The position numbers and the translations under genes are program-made. Below the pieces are notes generated by a model, which searched no databases, had not been told where the DNA came from, and saw only the letters and a program-made list of their open reading frames with translations. A stretch of 64,000 nucleotides of DNA from contig JAGTTQ010000001.1 in assembly GCA_018223415.1 (NCBI GenBank), positions 3,831,365 to 3,895,364 of the forward strand, in the 5' to 3' direction. Source of the DNA: Eubacteriaceae bacterium Marseille-Q4139 (GTDB taxonomy: Bacteria > Bacillota > Clostridia > Lachnospirales > Lachnospiraceae). This document shows, piece by piece, positions 1 through 8,409 of the stretch. The first letter of the stretch is position 1, and each line of letters opens with the position of its first letter.

Positions 1-533
1 AACCGGCCGGGATGGGTCTCCGCCGGATATTTCCCGCGGTACACGTCCAACAAATAGCCGACTGCCATGAACGTGTAAAAGGAAATTCCCATGGGCAGGA
101 TCAGGTTTAAAAAGGAAAGCTGCTTTCCGGAGCCGAAGACGTCCAGGAAAAAGTTCACGTTGGAAATGAAGAAATTCGTGTACTTTAAGACTGCCAGAAT
201 CCCCAGGTTAAAAAGCAGGCAGACGAGCATCCACCTTCTCTGGGATGACTTGACGGAAGCCTTGTACGCCTTCCGCTCCTCCTTGGACATCTGTGCCTTA
301 TGTTCCTTTAAGTACGCTTCCTGCGCCTGATGAAGGCCGCTTATTTTCTGCGCGGCCAAAAAAACAGTGACGGTCGTCACCAGAATGAAAATCAGGTTCT
401 TCGGCCCGGAAAACCAGTAAAAGGCATAACTGGCAGCTAAAAGGAGCTGCCACTGGTACCTTTTTAACGCCGTGTAGTAGAGAACCAGCACGGCGGCCGT
501 CAGGCCGATGAAGCCGTAGGACGTAAACAGCAT
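1..533 (-). CDS. dltB: MBOAT-family O-acyltransferase, DltB-like (partial, C-terminus off the left edge)
   Basis: Only the first 177 codons lie in the window. The frame starts at an ATG four bases after the stop of the carrier-protein gene. The N-terminus holds several hydrophobic membrane segments, and around residues 150-175 comes the MBOAT-type stretch LPMGISFYTFMAVGYLLDVYRGK, which is typical of DltB/AlgI proteins. In the D-alanylation pathway DltB moves the acyl group from the carrier protein across the membrane to teichoic acid. Co-transcription with an adenylation enzyme and a carrier protein supports this role. The exact acyl group cannot be read from the sequence, so the dltB symbol is by analogy; AlgI/PatA-type O-acetylation is less likely given the neighbours. 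Confidence 0.8.
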   Translation of the reverse strand, partial: MLFTSYGFIGLTAAVLVLYYTALKRYQWQLLLAASYAFYWFSGPKNLIFILVTTVTVFLAAQKISGLHQAQEAYLKEHKAQMSKEERKAYKASVKSSQRRWMLVCLLFNLGILAVLKYTNFFISNVNFFLDVFGSGKQLSFLNLILPMGISFYTFMAVGYLLDVYRGKYPAETHPGR

Positions 534-537
534 TTAT

Positions 538-765
538 TTACTCCTCATCCAGCCTCTGAATCAGGTTCCAGATAGTCTCCGCCGAGTTGAAATTCTCCGG
601 GACAATCTCCTCCGCCGGGATCGTCACATCAAACTCGTCGTTGATCTCTGCAATCAGCGTCACGATGTCGAAGGAATCCAGGATCCCGTCGTCAATCAGT
701 GTATCGCAGCTCTCAAAGTCCACATCCTCATGCAAATCCGATAACATTCTAAGCAATTCGTCCAT
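538..765 (-). CDS. dltC: Acyl carrier protein, DltC-like
   Basis: This 75-residue acidic protein has the length and fold pattern of a phosphopantetheine carrier. The attachment serine is in DDGILDSFDIV (Ser31). The rest is rich in Asp/Glu, as in DltC and ACP. An AAGGAG ribosome site sits six bases before the ATG. It lies between the adenylation gene upstream (58-bp gap) and the MBOAT gene downstream (4-bp gap), so it very probably receives the activated amino acid from the adenylation enzyme. The order adenylation-carrier-MBOAT differs from the classical dltABCD order. A general fatty-acid ACP is unlikely in this context. Confidence 0.82.
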   Translation of the reverse strand: MDELLRMLSDLHEDVDFESCDTLIDDGILDSFDIVTLIAEINDEFDVTIPAEEIVPENFNSAETIWNLIQRLDEE

Positions 766-823
766 AACTTTCTCCTTCTGTTTTGGTTCTCATGCGGCTT
801 TTCACGTGCCGCAGCGCACAAAT

Positions 824-2353
824 TTATCCCTCTGCCAGCCGGTTCTTAAGCTCCAGCCGGTTGATCTTCCCGTTTGCCGTAAAAGGCAGAGCCTCCAGCT
901 TTTCCAGACGGTTGGGAATCATATACCGCGGCAGGCGGCTCTTTAATTCCTTTAAAATCTCTTTTCCCTCGGCGTCTCCCACATAGAACAGGACAATTTT
1001 CTCCCGCTCCTTGTCGTAGACGCAGCAGCACATGCGGACGCCGTCCGCCTGCCCTGCGTAGGCCTCGATTTCACCGAGCTCGATCCTGTGGCCCATGTGC
1101 TTGATCTGGTAGTCCTTCCGGGACACGAAGACAAGCTCTCCGTACTCATTGTACCGCCCGATGTCGCCGGTGCGGTAAATGATCTCCGGATAGTAAGGGT
1201 TCAACGGGTTCTGTACGAAAACCTCCGCCGTCTTTTCCGGATTGTTGTAATACCCCAGGGACACGCAGGTGCCGCGGATACAGATTTCGCCGCATTCGCC
1301 CTCCTTCGCCGGCCGGTCACCTTCGGCCAGCAAAAGAATCTCCGTGTTGTGGAACGGCCGCCCGATGGGGATCACATCATCCAGTCCAAGCTCCCTCTCC
1401 ACATGGTAATAGCAGGACATCCCCGTGCACTCCGTCGGCCCGTAGAGGTTCGTAAATTTCGCCTTCGGAAGCGCCTTTTTCCAGAGAAGGAACTGCTTCA
1501 TCGGGAACACCTCGCTCCCAAAAGCCACCGTGCGGAGATATTCCGGCACAACCGTATCAAACGTGCCCATGGACGAAATCATCGTCAGGGCGGAAACCAC
1601 CCAGCAAACCGTGTTGATCCGGTGCTCGTTTAAGTATTCCACCAGCTTCACCGGGAACATGAACAGCGGTTTCGGGATCAGATAGGTGGTGGCACCGAAC
1701 ATCATGGTCGGATAAAGCTCCTTTAAGCAGGCGTCAAAGTATAACGGCGACTGGTTTCCGAAAACCGTCTCCTCCCCGAAGCCAAGAACCTCCGAAAGGT
1801 TCTCCACATAGTCCAGAACCGACCGGTGGCATGCCGCGACGCCTTTGGGAATGCCTGTGGAACCCGACGTAAACACAATATAAATCGGATCCGTATCAAG
1901 GGCCCGGCTCCTAATCGACGCGAGAGCCGCCTCATCCTGCCGGAAGGTTTTGATTTCCTCATAGCGGAATACACGCCCGGAAAACTCCAGGCTGTTTACG
2001 GTCTTTTCCGTATGGCTGTCACAGATGACGGCCCGCGGCTTTAAGTTTTCAAGGATCAGTGCCGCCCGGAATTTTGGCATCTCCTCATCAAAGGGCACAT
2101 AAAAACAGCCGCCGTAGACGGCGCCGAAAAACGCGGCAATGGCATCGGGACTCTTTTTCATATATACCACCACCGGTTCCCGGTAAAAGCCCTCTGCCGC
2201 CAGGAAGCTTCCGACCGACCGCGCCGCGCCGTAGACCTCCCGGAAGGTCAGCCCATAGGTTCCGTCCGTGTAAGCAATTTTTTCCGGAAGGCGCCGGACC
2301 GTGCGCTCCAGATATTCCAGTATATTTGTCTGCATCTTCCGTTTCTGCTCCAT
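824..2353 (-). CDS. dltA: Amino-acid adenylation enzyme, DltA-like (AMP-binding ligase)
   Basis: This 509-residue stand-alone adenylation domain matches the usual length of DltA (about 500). The core motifs are visible in order: IVFTSGSTGIPKGV near residue 158 (phosphate loop), NLYGPTECT near 296, YRTGD near 388, GHRIELGEIE near 414, and the catalytic lysine in TANGKINR near 495. The enzyme activates an amino acid, probably D-alanine, as the adenylate and loads it on the downstream carrier protein. No condensation or thiolation domain is fused, which argues against a peptide synthetase. The start is uncertain: the ATG at 2353 has a weak ribosome site, and a second ATG lies at 2335. A CG-rich hairpin (2400-2427) separates it from the gene upstream. 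Confidence 0.82.
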   Translation of the reverse strand: MEQKRKMQTNILEYLERTVRRLPEKIAYTDGTYGLTFREVYGAARSVGSFLAAEGFYREPVVVYMKKSPDAIAAFFGAVYGGCFYVPFDEEMPKFRAALILENLKPRAVICDSHTEKTVNSLEFSGRVFRYEEIKTFRQDEAALASIRSRALDTDPIYIVFTSGSTGIPKGVAACHRSVLDYVENLSEVLGFGEETVFGNQSPLYFDACLKELYPTMMFGATTYLIPKPLFMFPVKLVEYLNEHRINTVCWVVSALTMISSMGTFDTVVPEYLRTVAFGSEVFPMKQFLLWKKALPKAKFTNLYGPTECTGMSCYYHVERELGLDDVIPIGRPFHNTEILLLAEGDRPAKEGECGEICIRGTCVSLGYYNNPEKTAEVFVQNPLNPYYPEIIYRTGDIGRYNEYGELVFVSRKDYQIKHMGHRIELGEIEAYAGQADGVRMCCCVYDKEREKIVLFYVGDAEGKEILKELKSRLPRYMIPNRLEKLEALPFTANGKINRLELKNRLAEG

Positions 2354-2451
2354 TTCTCATGGTCTTTCCCGGCCGTTTTCCAGCGGCCGGATATCCGGGC
2401 GTCCGGCAGGAAGCCTCCCGCCGGACGTCCTTTCCGCGCTTGCTTTCCCGC

Positions 2452-3546
2452 TTACGGCGTAGGCGGATACAGGGAATGGTCGAAGGTATGGCTTCCGCGG
2501 CCTACCCCCTGGGAATACGCCTCCAGCTCCGCATCCGTCAGAAGGCAGAAGGTTCCGCCTGCGCTTCTGGGCGTCGTATCAAAGTGATACCAGCCGTTTC
2601 CGCAGTCGATCAGATTCCACCAGTGATGGCCGTCCGTCCGCACCACCTCGATGCTGGGGATATCACAGCGGCTTAACAGCGCCAGCGATACGGAATAATA
2701 CGTGTAGCAGTCGCCGCGCTTTGTCCGGAAGCCCTGGTAGGCGGCGCTTACCCAGTCTCCCTTGTCGGAGTGGTTCACATACCGCAGATTTCCGCGCACC
2801 CAGGAGTAAATGGCACGCGCCTTCTCCTCCTTGGACATGGAATCGTTGGTGATCCGCGCAAGGATCGTGTCAGCCATCTGATCCACCTGCTTGTGGAGAT
2901 CGCTCTTTTCCTCCTCCGGCGGGATCACGGTCGGCGCTTTGTAGTGATGGAGCTCCGATACCTCGCCGGCTTCATTGACCGTGTACTCCACATCGTCGAT
3001 GGTCAGCTCTGTATTCACAGCCATCACGCCGTCCTCGCCCAGCCAGTACCGCTTTCCGTCAAGCTCAAGCCAGCCCGTCACCATATAGCCGTCCTCGCCG
3101 AAATAGTACCAGCTTCCGTCTTCGTCCATCCACTGATTCTTTAGGAACTCGTCCCCGTCTGTCCGGTACCACCAGCCGTTTGCGCCGGCGATCCATCCCT
3201 CGCCGCCCTTATTGGGGCTTAAGATCCCGTATTCATCGGCGTCATAGAACTTGCCGTTGATGTAAACGGTACAGTTGGTGTACATGGCTCCGTCCGGCCC
3301 CATCATATAGTTGGCAAACATGCCTTCTACCAGCCCGGTCTCTGCATAGCCGTTCTCATCGAAATAATACCACTTCCCGTCCGTGTCCTGGAGCCAGTCG
3401 TTTTGAATATACGTGCCGTCATCCCGCTCGTACCATTTTCCGTTTTCATCCTGGTTCCACTGTCCCGCAAGGCCGGGAAAAGCCATGCAGATGGAAAGGA
3501 GCGCAGCCGCGGCTGCCATGCCTTTTCTTTTCATATGCTTTTTCAT
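2452..3546 (-). CDS. Secreted wall-binding protein with transglutaminase-like domain
   Basis: A 364-residue protein with a clear signal peptide (MKKHMKRKGMAAAAALL onward, cut probably after GLAG). Residues 28-180 are tandem aromatic repeats of the choline/wall-binding type (for example WYYFDENGYAETG and WYYFGEDGYMVTG). From about 215 to the end lies a transglutaminase-like domain with the papain-type triad: Cys in RGDCYTYYS, His in DGHHWWNLI and Asp in HFDTTP. It is probably a surface cysteine hydrolase or crosslinking enzyme. It lies upstream of and in the same direction as the dlt-like genes, with its own strong promoter. The substrate is unknown. Confidence 0.85.
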   Translation of the reverse strand: MKKHMKRKGMAAAAALLSICMAFPGLAGQWNQDENGKWYERDDGTYIQNDWLQDTDGKWYYFDENGYAETGLVEGMFANYMMGPDGAMYTNCTVYINGKFYDADEYGILSPNKGGEGWIAGANGWWYRTDGDEFLKNQWMDEDGSWYYFGEDGYMVTGWLELDGKRYWLGEDGVMAVNTELTIDDVEYTVNEAGEVSELHHYKAPTVIPPEEEKSDLHKQVDQMADTILARITNDSMSKEEKARAIYSWVRGNLRYVNHSDKGDWVSAAYQGFRTKRGDCYTYYSVSLALLSRCDIPSIEVVRTDGHHWWNLIDCGNGWYHFDTTPRSAGGTFCLLTDAELEAYSQGVGRGSHTFDHSLYPPTP

Positions 3547-3571
3547 CGTTGTCCCTCGCTTTCATCCTAAA

Positions 3572-3600
3572 AGTATAGAATAATCCCCCGCGAAATGCAA
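3572..3600 (-). promoter_or_regulatory. Sigma-A-type promoter for the transglutaminase gene
   Basis: On the minus strand TTGCAT and TATACT are separated by exactly 17 bases, about 25 bases before the start codon of the wall-binding transglutaminase gene. Confidence 0.7.
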
Positions 3601-3690
3601 CCATATTCTGCCAGAATCTCCGGGAAACACCCCCAATCGGCATAATTCCCGAAAATTTGCCGCAAATTTCACCGCACGCCTCCAAACGGT

Positions 3691-4338
3691 CTAGGCAATC
3701 ACCGAATGGCTGTGGATAAAAAAGACCTCCTGGCTCGGCAGAACCTCTTTCTTAAGCGGCGGGAATCCGGCGTCAAAGGCCTCTGCATCCGCCTCTTCGA
3801 TTTCAAAAGCCGGGCTCTGCACATAGATCCAGGCTTTCCCGTCCAGGGCGCCTTCCCGCAGCTCCTTTACTAACATCGCCGAAGGAAACGTCTTATTTTC
3901 CAAGGAAACGCCGTATTTTTTACAGCTTTTGAAGCCGCGTCCTGCATAATTTCCGGGGTCGCCAAAAATCACGACTGCATCGTACCCCAGTCCGGCCGCC
4001 TTCTCAAAGGAATGTTCCATCAGGCGCGTACCGATTCCCTGTCTCTGGTACTCCGGAAGGACGGAAATGGGGCCGAACGTCAGGATTTCCTTCTTCTCTC
4101 CGTCCTCGCCCAAAAGCTGCGCCTTCGTGTACATGATATTTCCGACAATCTTTCCGTCCGCCTCGGCCACAAAATCCAGTTCCTTTACAAAGTCTTCATG
4201 GCTGCGGATCACATGGGCCACGTAGTGCTCCGAACAGCCCGGCACATACAGGTTCCAGAAAGCCGCACGCGTAACCTCCTCGACACGGCGGAAATCGTTC
4301 TCTGTTTCATTTCTGATTATCACAGCATTCCTGTCCAT
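3691..4338 (-). CDS. GNAT-family N-acetyltransferase
   Basis: A 215-residue acetyltransferase. The acetyl-CoA loop motif is seen in VLPEYQRQGIGTRLMEHSF (about residues 95-113), followed by DAVVIFGDPGNYAGRGF, which is typical of the YhbS-like GNAT group. I set the start at the ATG at 4338 because GGAGG lies four bases upstream; the open frame continues 29 codons further but that part overlaps the promoter. A perfect sigma-A promoter and a LexA-like palindrome lie just upstream. The substrate is not predictable. Confidence 0.83.
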   Translation of the reverse strand: MDRNAVIIRNETENDFRRVEEVTRAAFWNLYVPGCSEHYVAHVIRSHEDFVKELDFVAEADGKIVGNIMYTKAQLLGEDGEKKEILTFGPISVLPEYQRQGIGTRLMEHSFEKAAGLGYDAVVIFGDPGNYAGRGFKSCKKYGVSLENKTFPSAMLVKELREGALDGKAWIYVQSPAFEIEEADAEAFDAGFPPLKKEVLPSQEVFFIHSHSVIA

Positions 4339-4366
4339 AAAACCTCCAGATCGTCCCGTTTTGTAT

Positions 4367-4380
4367 CGAACATTTGTTCT
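4367..4380 (-). promoter_or_regulatory. Probable LexA (SOS) box upstream of the acetyltransferase
   Basis: The plus strand reads CGAACATTTGTTCT, which matches the Gram-positive LexA consensus CGAACnnnnGTTCG in all but the last base. It lies directly downstream of the -10 element, where the start of transcription would fall, a position suited to repression. Confidence 0.6.
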
Positions 4381-4383
4381 ATT

Positions 4384-4412
4384 ATTATAAAATATCATGC
4401 GGCAGATGTCAA
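4384..4412 (-). promoter_or_regulatory. Consensus sigma-A promoter for the acetyltransferase
   Basis: On the minus strand TTGACA and TATAAT, both perfect, are spaced by 17 bases. Confidence 0.85.
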
Positions 4413-4423
4413 TAGAAAACTTC

Positions 4424-4459
4424 ATAAAGAAAGCTGCCGCTTCCGAAAAAGCGACAGCT
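4424..4459 (-). terminator. Rho-independent terminator of the PFOR gene
   Basis: On the minus strand an AGCTGTCGCTT / AAGCGGCAGCT hairpin is followed by TTCTTTATG, 15 bases beyond the PFOR stop codon. Confidence 0.8.
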
Positions 4460-4474
4460 CCCCATGTTTATTCT

Positions 4475-7400
4475 TTATTTCTCGCTGTTGTCATACAGGG
4501 CAACTAACTTCTCAAGATATTCGTACTTATCCTTTGCGTTCTGCTCTGCCTGTGCAAACAGTGCCTTTGCTCTTTCCGGATTCTTCAGGGCCAGAGACGT
4601 GTAACGAACCTCGCCGCCGATGAATTCCTGGTAGGATACGGTTGCCGGCTTGCAGTCAAGGGAGAACTTCTTCTCAGCTGCCGGGTTGTAACGGAAGATG
4701 TTCCAGTAACCGGACTGAACAGCAAGCTTCTCTTCTGTCTGAGCCTTTGCCATACCTTTCTTGATACCATGGTTGATACACGGAGCGTAAGCGATAATCA
4801 GGGACGGACCCGGATATGCCTCTGCCTCTGCCAGAGCCTTGATGGTCTGGTTCATATCAGCACCCATGGAAATCTGTGCAACATATACATAGCCGTAGCT
4901 CATGGCGATGGCTGCAAGATCTTTCTGTTTTACTTCCTTGCCGCCTGCTGCGAACTGGGCAACAGCACCGGTCGGAGTAGCCTTGGAGGACTGTCCGCCT
5001 GTGTTGGAGTAAACCTCGGTGTTGTAAACCATGATGTTGATGTCCTTGCCGCTTGCAAGTACGTGGTCAACGCCGCCGAAGCCGATATCGTAAGCCCATC
5101 CGTCGCCGCCGAATACCCACTGGGACTTCTTAGCCAGGAAATCTTTGTTCTTTACGATCTCCTTGCAGGTCGGGCAGTCAATGCCTTCGAGAACTGCAAC
5201 CAGCTTGTCCGTAGCGGAACCGTTCAGAGCGCCGATGCCGAAGGTATCGAGCCACTCCTTGCAGGCTGCCTTCACTTCGTCGGAAGCCTTGTCGGAAGCG
5301 TAAACGGTCTCAACCTTAGCCTTTAAGCCGTCACGGATTGCGTTCTGAGCTAAAAGCATACCGTAACCGAACTCAGCGTTGTCCTCGAACAGGGAGTTGT
5401 CCCATGCCGGGCCGCGGCCGTCTTTGCCTACGGTGTAAGGTGTGGACGGTGAGGAGTTACCCCAGATGGAGGTACATCCTGTTGCGTTTGCAATGTACAT
5501 TCTGTCACCGAAGAGCTGAGTAAGCAGCTTCGCATACGGAGTCTCGCCGCAGCCTGCGCATGCGCCGGAGAACTCAAGGAGCGGCTGTTTGAACTGGCTG
5601 CCCTTAACGGTGGTCTCTTTGAATTTCTCAATTACATCCTGCTTGATATCCAGGGTCTGGCCATAGTTAAAGCCGTCCTGAGCAGAAAGGTTGGACTCCA
5701 GGCTCTGCATGGTGAGTGCCTTCTCGCCCTTCTTGCCCGGGCAGACGTTTGCACAGGAACCGCATCCGGTACAATCCAGAGCGGAGATGGTCATGGCAAA
5801 CTTGTACTGCGGCATACCTGTCATCGGGATGGTCTTCTGGCTCTCCGGAGCCTTAGCAGCCTCTTCCTCTGTCATGGCAATCGGACGGATAACTGCGTGC
5901 GGGCACACATAAGAACAGAAGTTACACTGGATACAGTTGTCCGGATTCCAAACCGGCACGTTTACGGCGATGCCGCGCTTCTCGTATGCGGAGGAGCCGG
6001 ACGGAGTCGTACCGTCAACATACTTGGTAAATGCGGATACCGGCAGGTTGTTTCCTTCCTGAGCGTTTACAGCAGCCTGGATGTTGTTTACGAAATCAAC
6101 AACGTCTTTTCTGCCGCCCTCTGCATGAACGAAGTCAAGTCCCTCGTCCTCGCAGGATTTCCAGCTTTCCGGAACCTGGATCTCTACGACGTTCTGAGCG
6201 CCTGCGTCGATGGCTGCCCAGTTCTTCTTAACAACGTCTTCACCCTTGCGTCCGTAGGTAGCCTGTGCGGCAGCCTTCATAAGCTCGATAGCCTTCTCCT
6301 CCGGGATGATGGCAGCCAGCTTGAAGAATGCGGACTGAAGGATCGTGTTGATACGTGTCGGGCCCATGCCGGTCTCGATACCAAGCTTCACACCGTCGAT
6401 GGTGTAGAACTTGATGTTGTGGTCAGCGATGAATTTCTTCACCTGGCCCGGAAGGTGCTTCTCAAGGCCTTCCATATCCCATGCACAGTTGAGAAGGAAT
6501 GTACCGCCGTCAACCAGCTCCTGAACCATGTTGTACTTTCTGATGTATGCCGGGTTGTGGCATGCAACGAAGTTGGCCTTGCGGATTAAGTAGGTGGACT
6601 TAATCGGGGAGTGGCCGAAGCGCAGGTGGGACATGGTAACACCGCCGGACTTCTTGGAGTCGTAATCGAAGTATGCCTGTGCATACATGTCGGTGTTGTC
6701 GCCGATGATCTTGATGGAGTTCTTGTTTGCGCCTACGGTACCGTCTGCGCCAAGGCCCCAGAACTTGCAGTTGATGGTGCCTTCCGGAGTCGTTACGAGC
6801 GGAGCGCCAAGCTCAAGGGAGAGGTTGGTCACATCGTCCACGATACCGATGGTGAATTTCTGTTTTGTATGGTTCTCATATACGGCAACGATCTGAGCCG
6901 GTGTCGTATCCTTGGAACCTAAGCCGTAGCGGCCAGTGAATACCGGAACCTGATCGAATTTCGTGCCCTTAAGAGCAGCAACAACGTCCAGGTAAAGCGG
7001 CTCGCCGATGGCGCCCGGCTCTTTCGTTCTGTCGAGAACGGAAATCTGCTTAACGGTCTCCGGAATTGCATTTACGAATGCTTCCGTAGCGAACGGTCTG
7101 TAAAGACGCACCTTAACGACGCCGACCTTCTCACCCTTCTTTACCAGGTAGTCGATGGTCTCTTCGATGGTATCGTTTACGGAACCCATGGCAACGATTA
7201 CGTGCTCTGCATCAGCAGCGCCGTAGTAGTTAAACAGCTTGTAGTCAGTTCCGATCTTTGCGTTGACCTTGTCCATGTACTCCTGTACGATTGCCGGAAG
7301 GGCATCATAGTACGGGTTGCAGGCCTCTCTTACCTGGAAGAAGATATCCGGGTTCTGAGCGGAACCTCTCTGGCACGGATGGTTCGGGTTCAGTGCTCTC

Positions 7401-8014
7401 TTTCTGAACTCGTCGATGGCATCCATGTCTGTCATTTCTTTTAAGTCCTCATAATCCCAGGTCTCGATCTTCTGGATCTCGTGGGAAGTACGGAAACCGT
7501 CAAAGAAGTTGATGAACGGAACCTTGCCCTTTAATGCTGCAAGATGTGCAACAGGCGTTAAGTCCATAACCTCCTGTACGCTGGACTCGCAGAGCATTGC
7601 ACAGCCAGTCTGACGACAGGCATATACGTCGGAGTGGTCGCCGAAAATGGAAAGGGCGTGGGATGCCAGGGCACGGGCAGATACGTTGAATACGCCCGGA
7701 AGCTGCTCACCGGCAATCTTGTACAGGTTCGGGATCATTAAGAGAAGACCCTGGGAAGCCGTATAGGTCGTTGTCAGAGCGCCTGCTGCCAGGGAGCCGT
7801 GTACGGCACCGGCTGCACCGGCCTCGGACTGCATCTCCGTGATCTGTACGGTCTGTCCGAACATGTTTGTTCTTCCATCGGTTGCCCACTCATCCGTAGC
7901 TTCCGCCATGGGGGAAGAAGGAGTGATCGGGTAGATGGCGGCCACGTCAGTAAACGCATAGGAAGCATGAGCTGCTGCATGGTTGCCATCCATGGTTTTC
8001 ATTTTTCTTGCCAT
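4475..8014 (-). CDS. nifJ: Pyruvate:ferredoxin (flavodoxin) oxidoreductase
   Basis: A 1179-residue single-chain PFOR of normal length. It oxidises pyruvate with CoA to acetyl-CoA and CO2 and passes electrons to ferredoxin or flavodoxin, the central step of clostridial fermentation. Visible features in order: the N-terminal pyrimidine-binding domain with YPITPSSPMAE (about residue 28), the gamma-type domain around 420-620, two 4Fe-4S motifs CIQCNFCSYVCP (about 695) and CTGCGSCANVCP (about 750), then CAGCGETPYAKL (about 820) and the thiamine-diphosphate motif GDGWAYDIGFGG with NTEVYSNTGGQ (about 965-1000). The start is fixed by AGGAGG seven bases upstream. It is monocistronic with its own promoter and terminator. 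Confidence 0.97.
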   Translation of the reverse strand: MARKMKTMDGNHAAAHASYAFTDVAAIYPITPSSPMAEATDEWATDGRTNMFGQTVQITEMQSEAGAAGAVHGSLAAGALTTTYTASQGLLLMIPNLYKIAGEQLPGVFNVSARALASHALSIFGDHSDVYACRQTGCAMLCESSVQEVMDLTPVAHLAALKGKVPFINFFDGFRTSHEIQKIETWDYEDLKEMTDMDAIDEFRKRALNPNHPCQRGSAQNPDIFFQVREACNPYYDALPAIVQEYMDKVNAKIGTDYKLFNYYGAADAEHVIVAMGSVNDTIEETIDYLVKKGEKVGVVKVRLYRPFATEAFVNAIPETVKQISVLDRTKEPGAIGEPLYLDVVAALKGTKFDQVPVFTGRYGLGSKDTTPAQIVAVYENHTKQKFTIGIVDDVTNLSLELGAPLVTTPEGTINCKFWGLGADGTVGANKNSIKIIGDNTDMYAQAYFDYDSKKSGGVTMSHLRFGHSPIKSTYLIRKANFVACHNPAYIRKYNMVQELVDGGTFLLNCAWDMEGLEKHLPGQVKKFIADHNIKFYTIDGVKLGIETGMGPTRINTILQSAFFKLAAIIPEEKAIELMKAAAQATYGRKGEDVVKKNWAAIDAGAQNVVEIQVPESWKSCEDEGLDFVHAEGGRKDVVDFVNNIQAAVNAQEGNNLPVSAFTKYVDGTTPSGSSAYEKRGIAVNVPVWNPDNCIQCNFCSYVCPHAVIRPIAMTEEEAAKAPESQKTIPMTGMPQYKFAMTISALDCTGCGSCANVCPGKKGEKALTMQSLESNLSAQDGFNYGQTLDIKQDVIEKFKETTVKGSQFKQPLLEFSGACAGCGETPYAKLLTQLFGDRMYIANATGCTSIWGNSSPSTPYTVGKDGRGPAWDNSLFEDNAEFGYGMLLAQNAIRDGLKAKVETVYASDKASDEVKAACKEWLDTFGIGALNGSATDKLVAVLEGIDCPTCKEIVKNKDFLAKKSQWVFGGDGWAYDIGFGGVDHVLASGKDINIMVYNTEVYSNTGGQSSKATPTGAVAQFAAGGKEVKQKDLAAIAMSYGYVYVAQISMGADMNQTIKALAEAEAYPGPSLIIAYAPCINHGIKKGMAKAQTEEKLAVQSGYWNIFRYNPAAEKKFSLDCKPATVSYQEFIGGEVRYTSLALKNPERAKALFAQAEQNAKDKYEYLEKLVALYDNSEK

Positions 8015-8059
8015 AGTGTTCCTCCTATTTTAAATGTATAAATAAAATGGATTTATTTA

Positions 8060-8116
8060 TAGTACAGTCTGCTCCCGCCCTGCGGACTGCCGGCGGGCAA
8101 AAGACTACCTGTACTA
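8060..8116 (-). promoter_or_regulatory. Long hairpin in the PFOR 5' leader
   Basis: An outer pair TAGTACAG / CTGTACTA encloses a second pair GCCCGCC / GGCGGG. The structure starts close to the predicted transcription start and ends about 45 bases before the PFOR start codon. It may stabilise the mRNA of this highly expressed gene or act in regulation; no known riboswitch class is recognised. Confidence 0.5.
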
Positions 8117-8117
8117 T

Positions 8118-8146
8118 ATTATAGCAATTCCCGGCGAAAATGAAAA
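8118..8146 (-). promoter_or_regulatory. Probable PFOR promoter
   Basis: The minus strand carries TTTTCA, 17 bases, then a perfect TATAAT. The -35 element is weak. Confidence 0.55.
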
Positions 8147-8260
8147 GCGAAATCGAAGGTTTTTTGCGTACAAAATCCCGAACAATGCAGATTTTTTTCG
8201 CAGCATTTCCGCATGGCGGATTGTAATCCGCATTGTGGAATCGCATGCAGTACACCGGGC

Positions 8261-8357
8261 CGCGGCTGCTCCAAAGGCTATTTTCCCTCTGCGCGAAGTG
8301 CGCATCCTCGCGGAGCGTTTTTGTTTCATAGGACGCAATTTCCCATGAAATAAAAAA
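8261..8357. repeat. Dispersed hairpin repeat, copy 1
   Basis: This segment matches 25971-26066 almost base for base over its last 70 bases. It contains a GC-rich imperfect palindrome (CTCTGCGCGA ... TCGCGGAG) and then the hairpin TTTCATAGGA / TCCCATGAAA (8324-8350). It ends in the A-run that serves as the T-tract of the VanW-gene terminator. Confidence 0.8.
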
Positions 8358-8397
8358 CCGGCCATGGCACAGCGTTACTGCCGCGTCATGGCCGGTT
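8351..8397 (-). terminator. Terminator of the VanW-family gene
   Basis: AACCGGCCATG and CATGGCCGGTT form an 11-bp stem. Read on the minus strand it is followed by TTTTTTATTTC. The T-tract is also the end of dispersed repeat copy 1. Confidence 0.85.
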
Positions 8398-8409
8398 GAA
8401 TCATTTGTT

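Noticed and set aside
2400..2427. CG-rich hairpin between the transglutaminase and adenylation genes as a terminator
   Set aside because: No T-tract follows in either direction; it is at most a processing or stability element.
5897..6589. 230-codon plus-strand frame inside the PFOR gene
   Set aside because: PFOR is certain on the other strand; this frame has no ribosome site and no recognisable domain.
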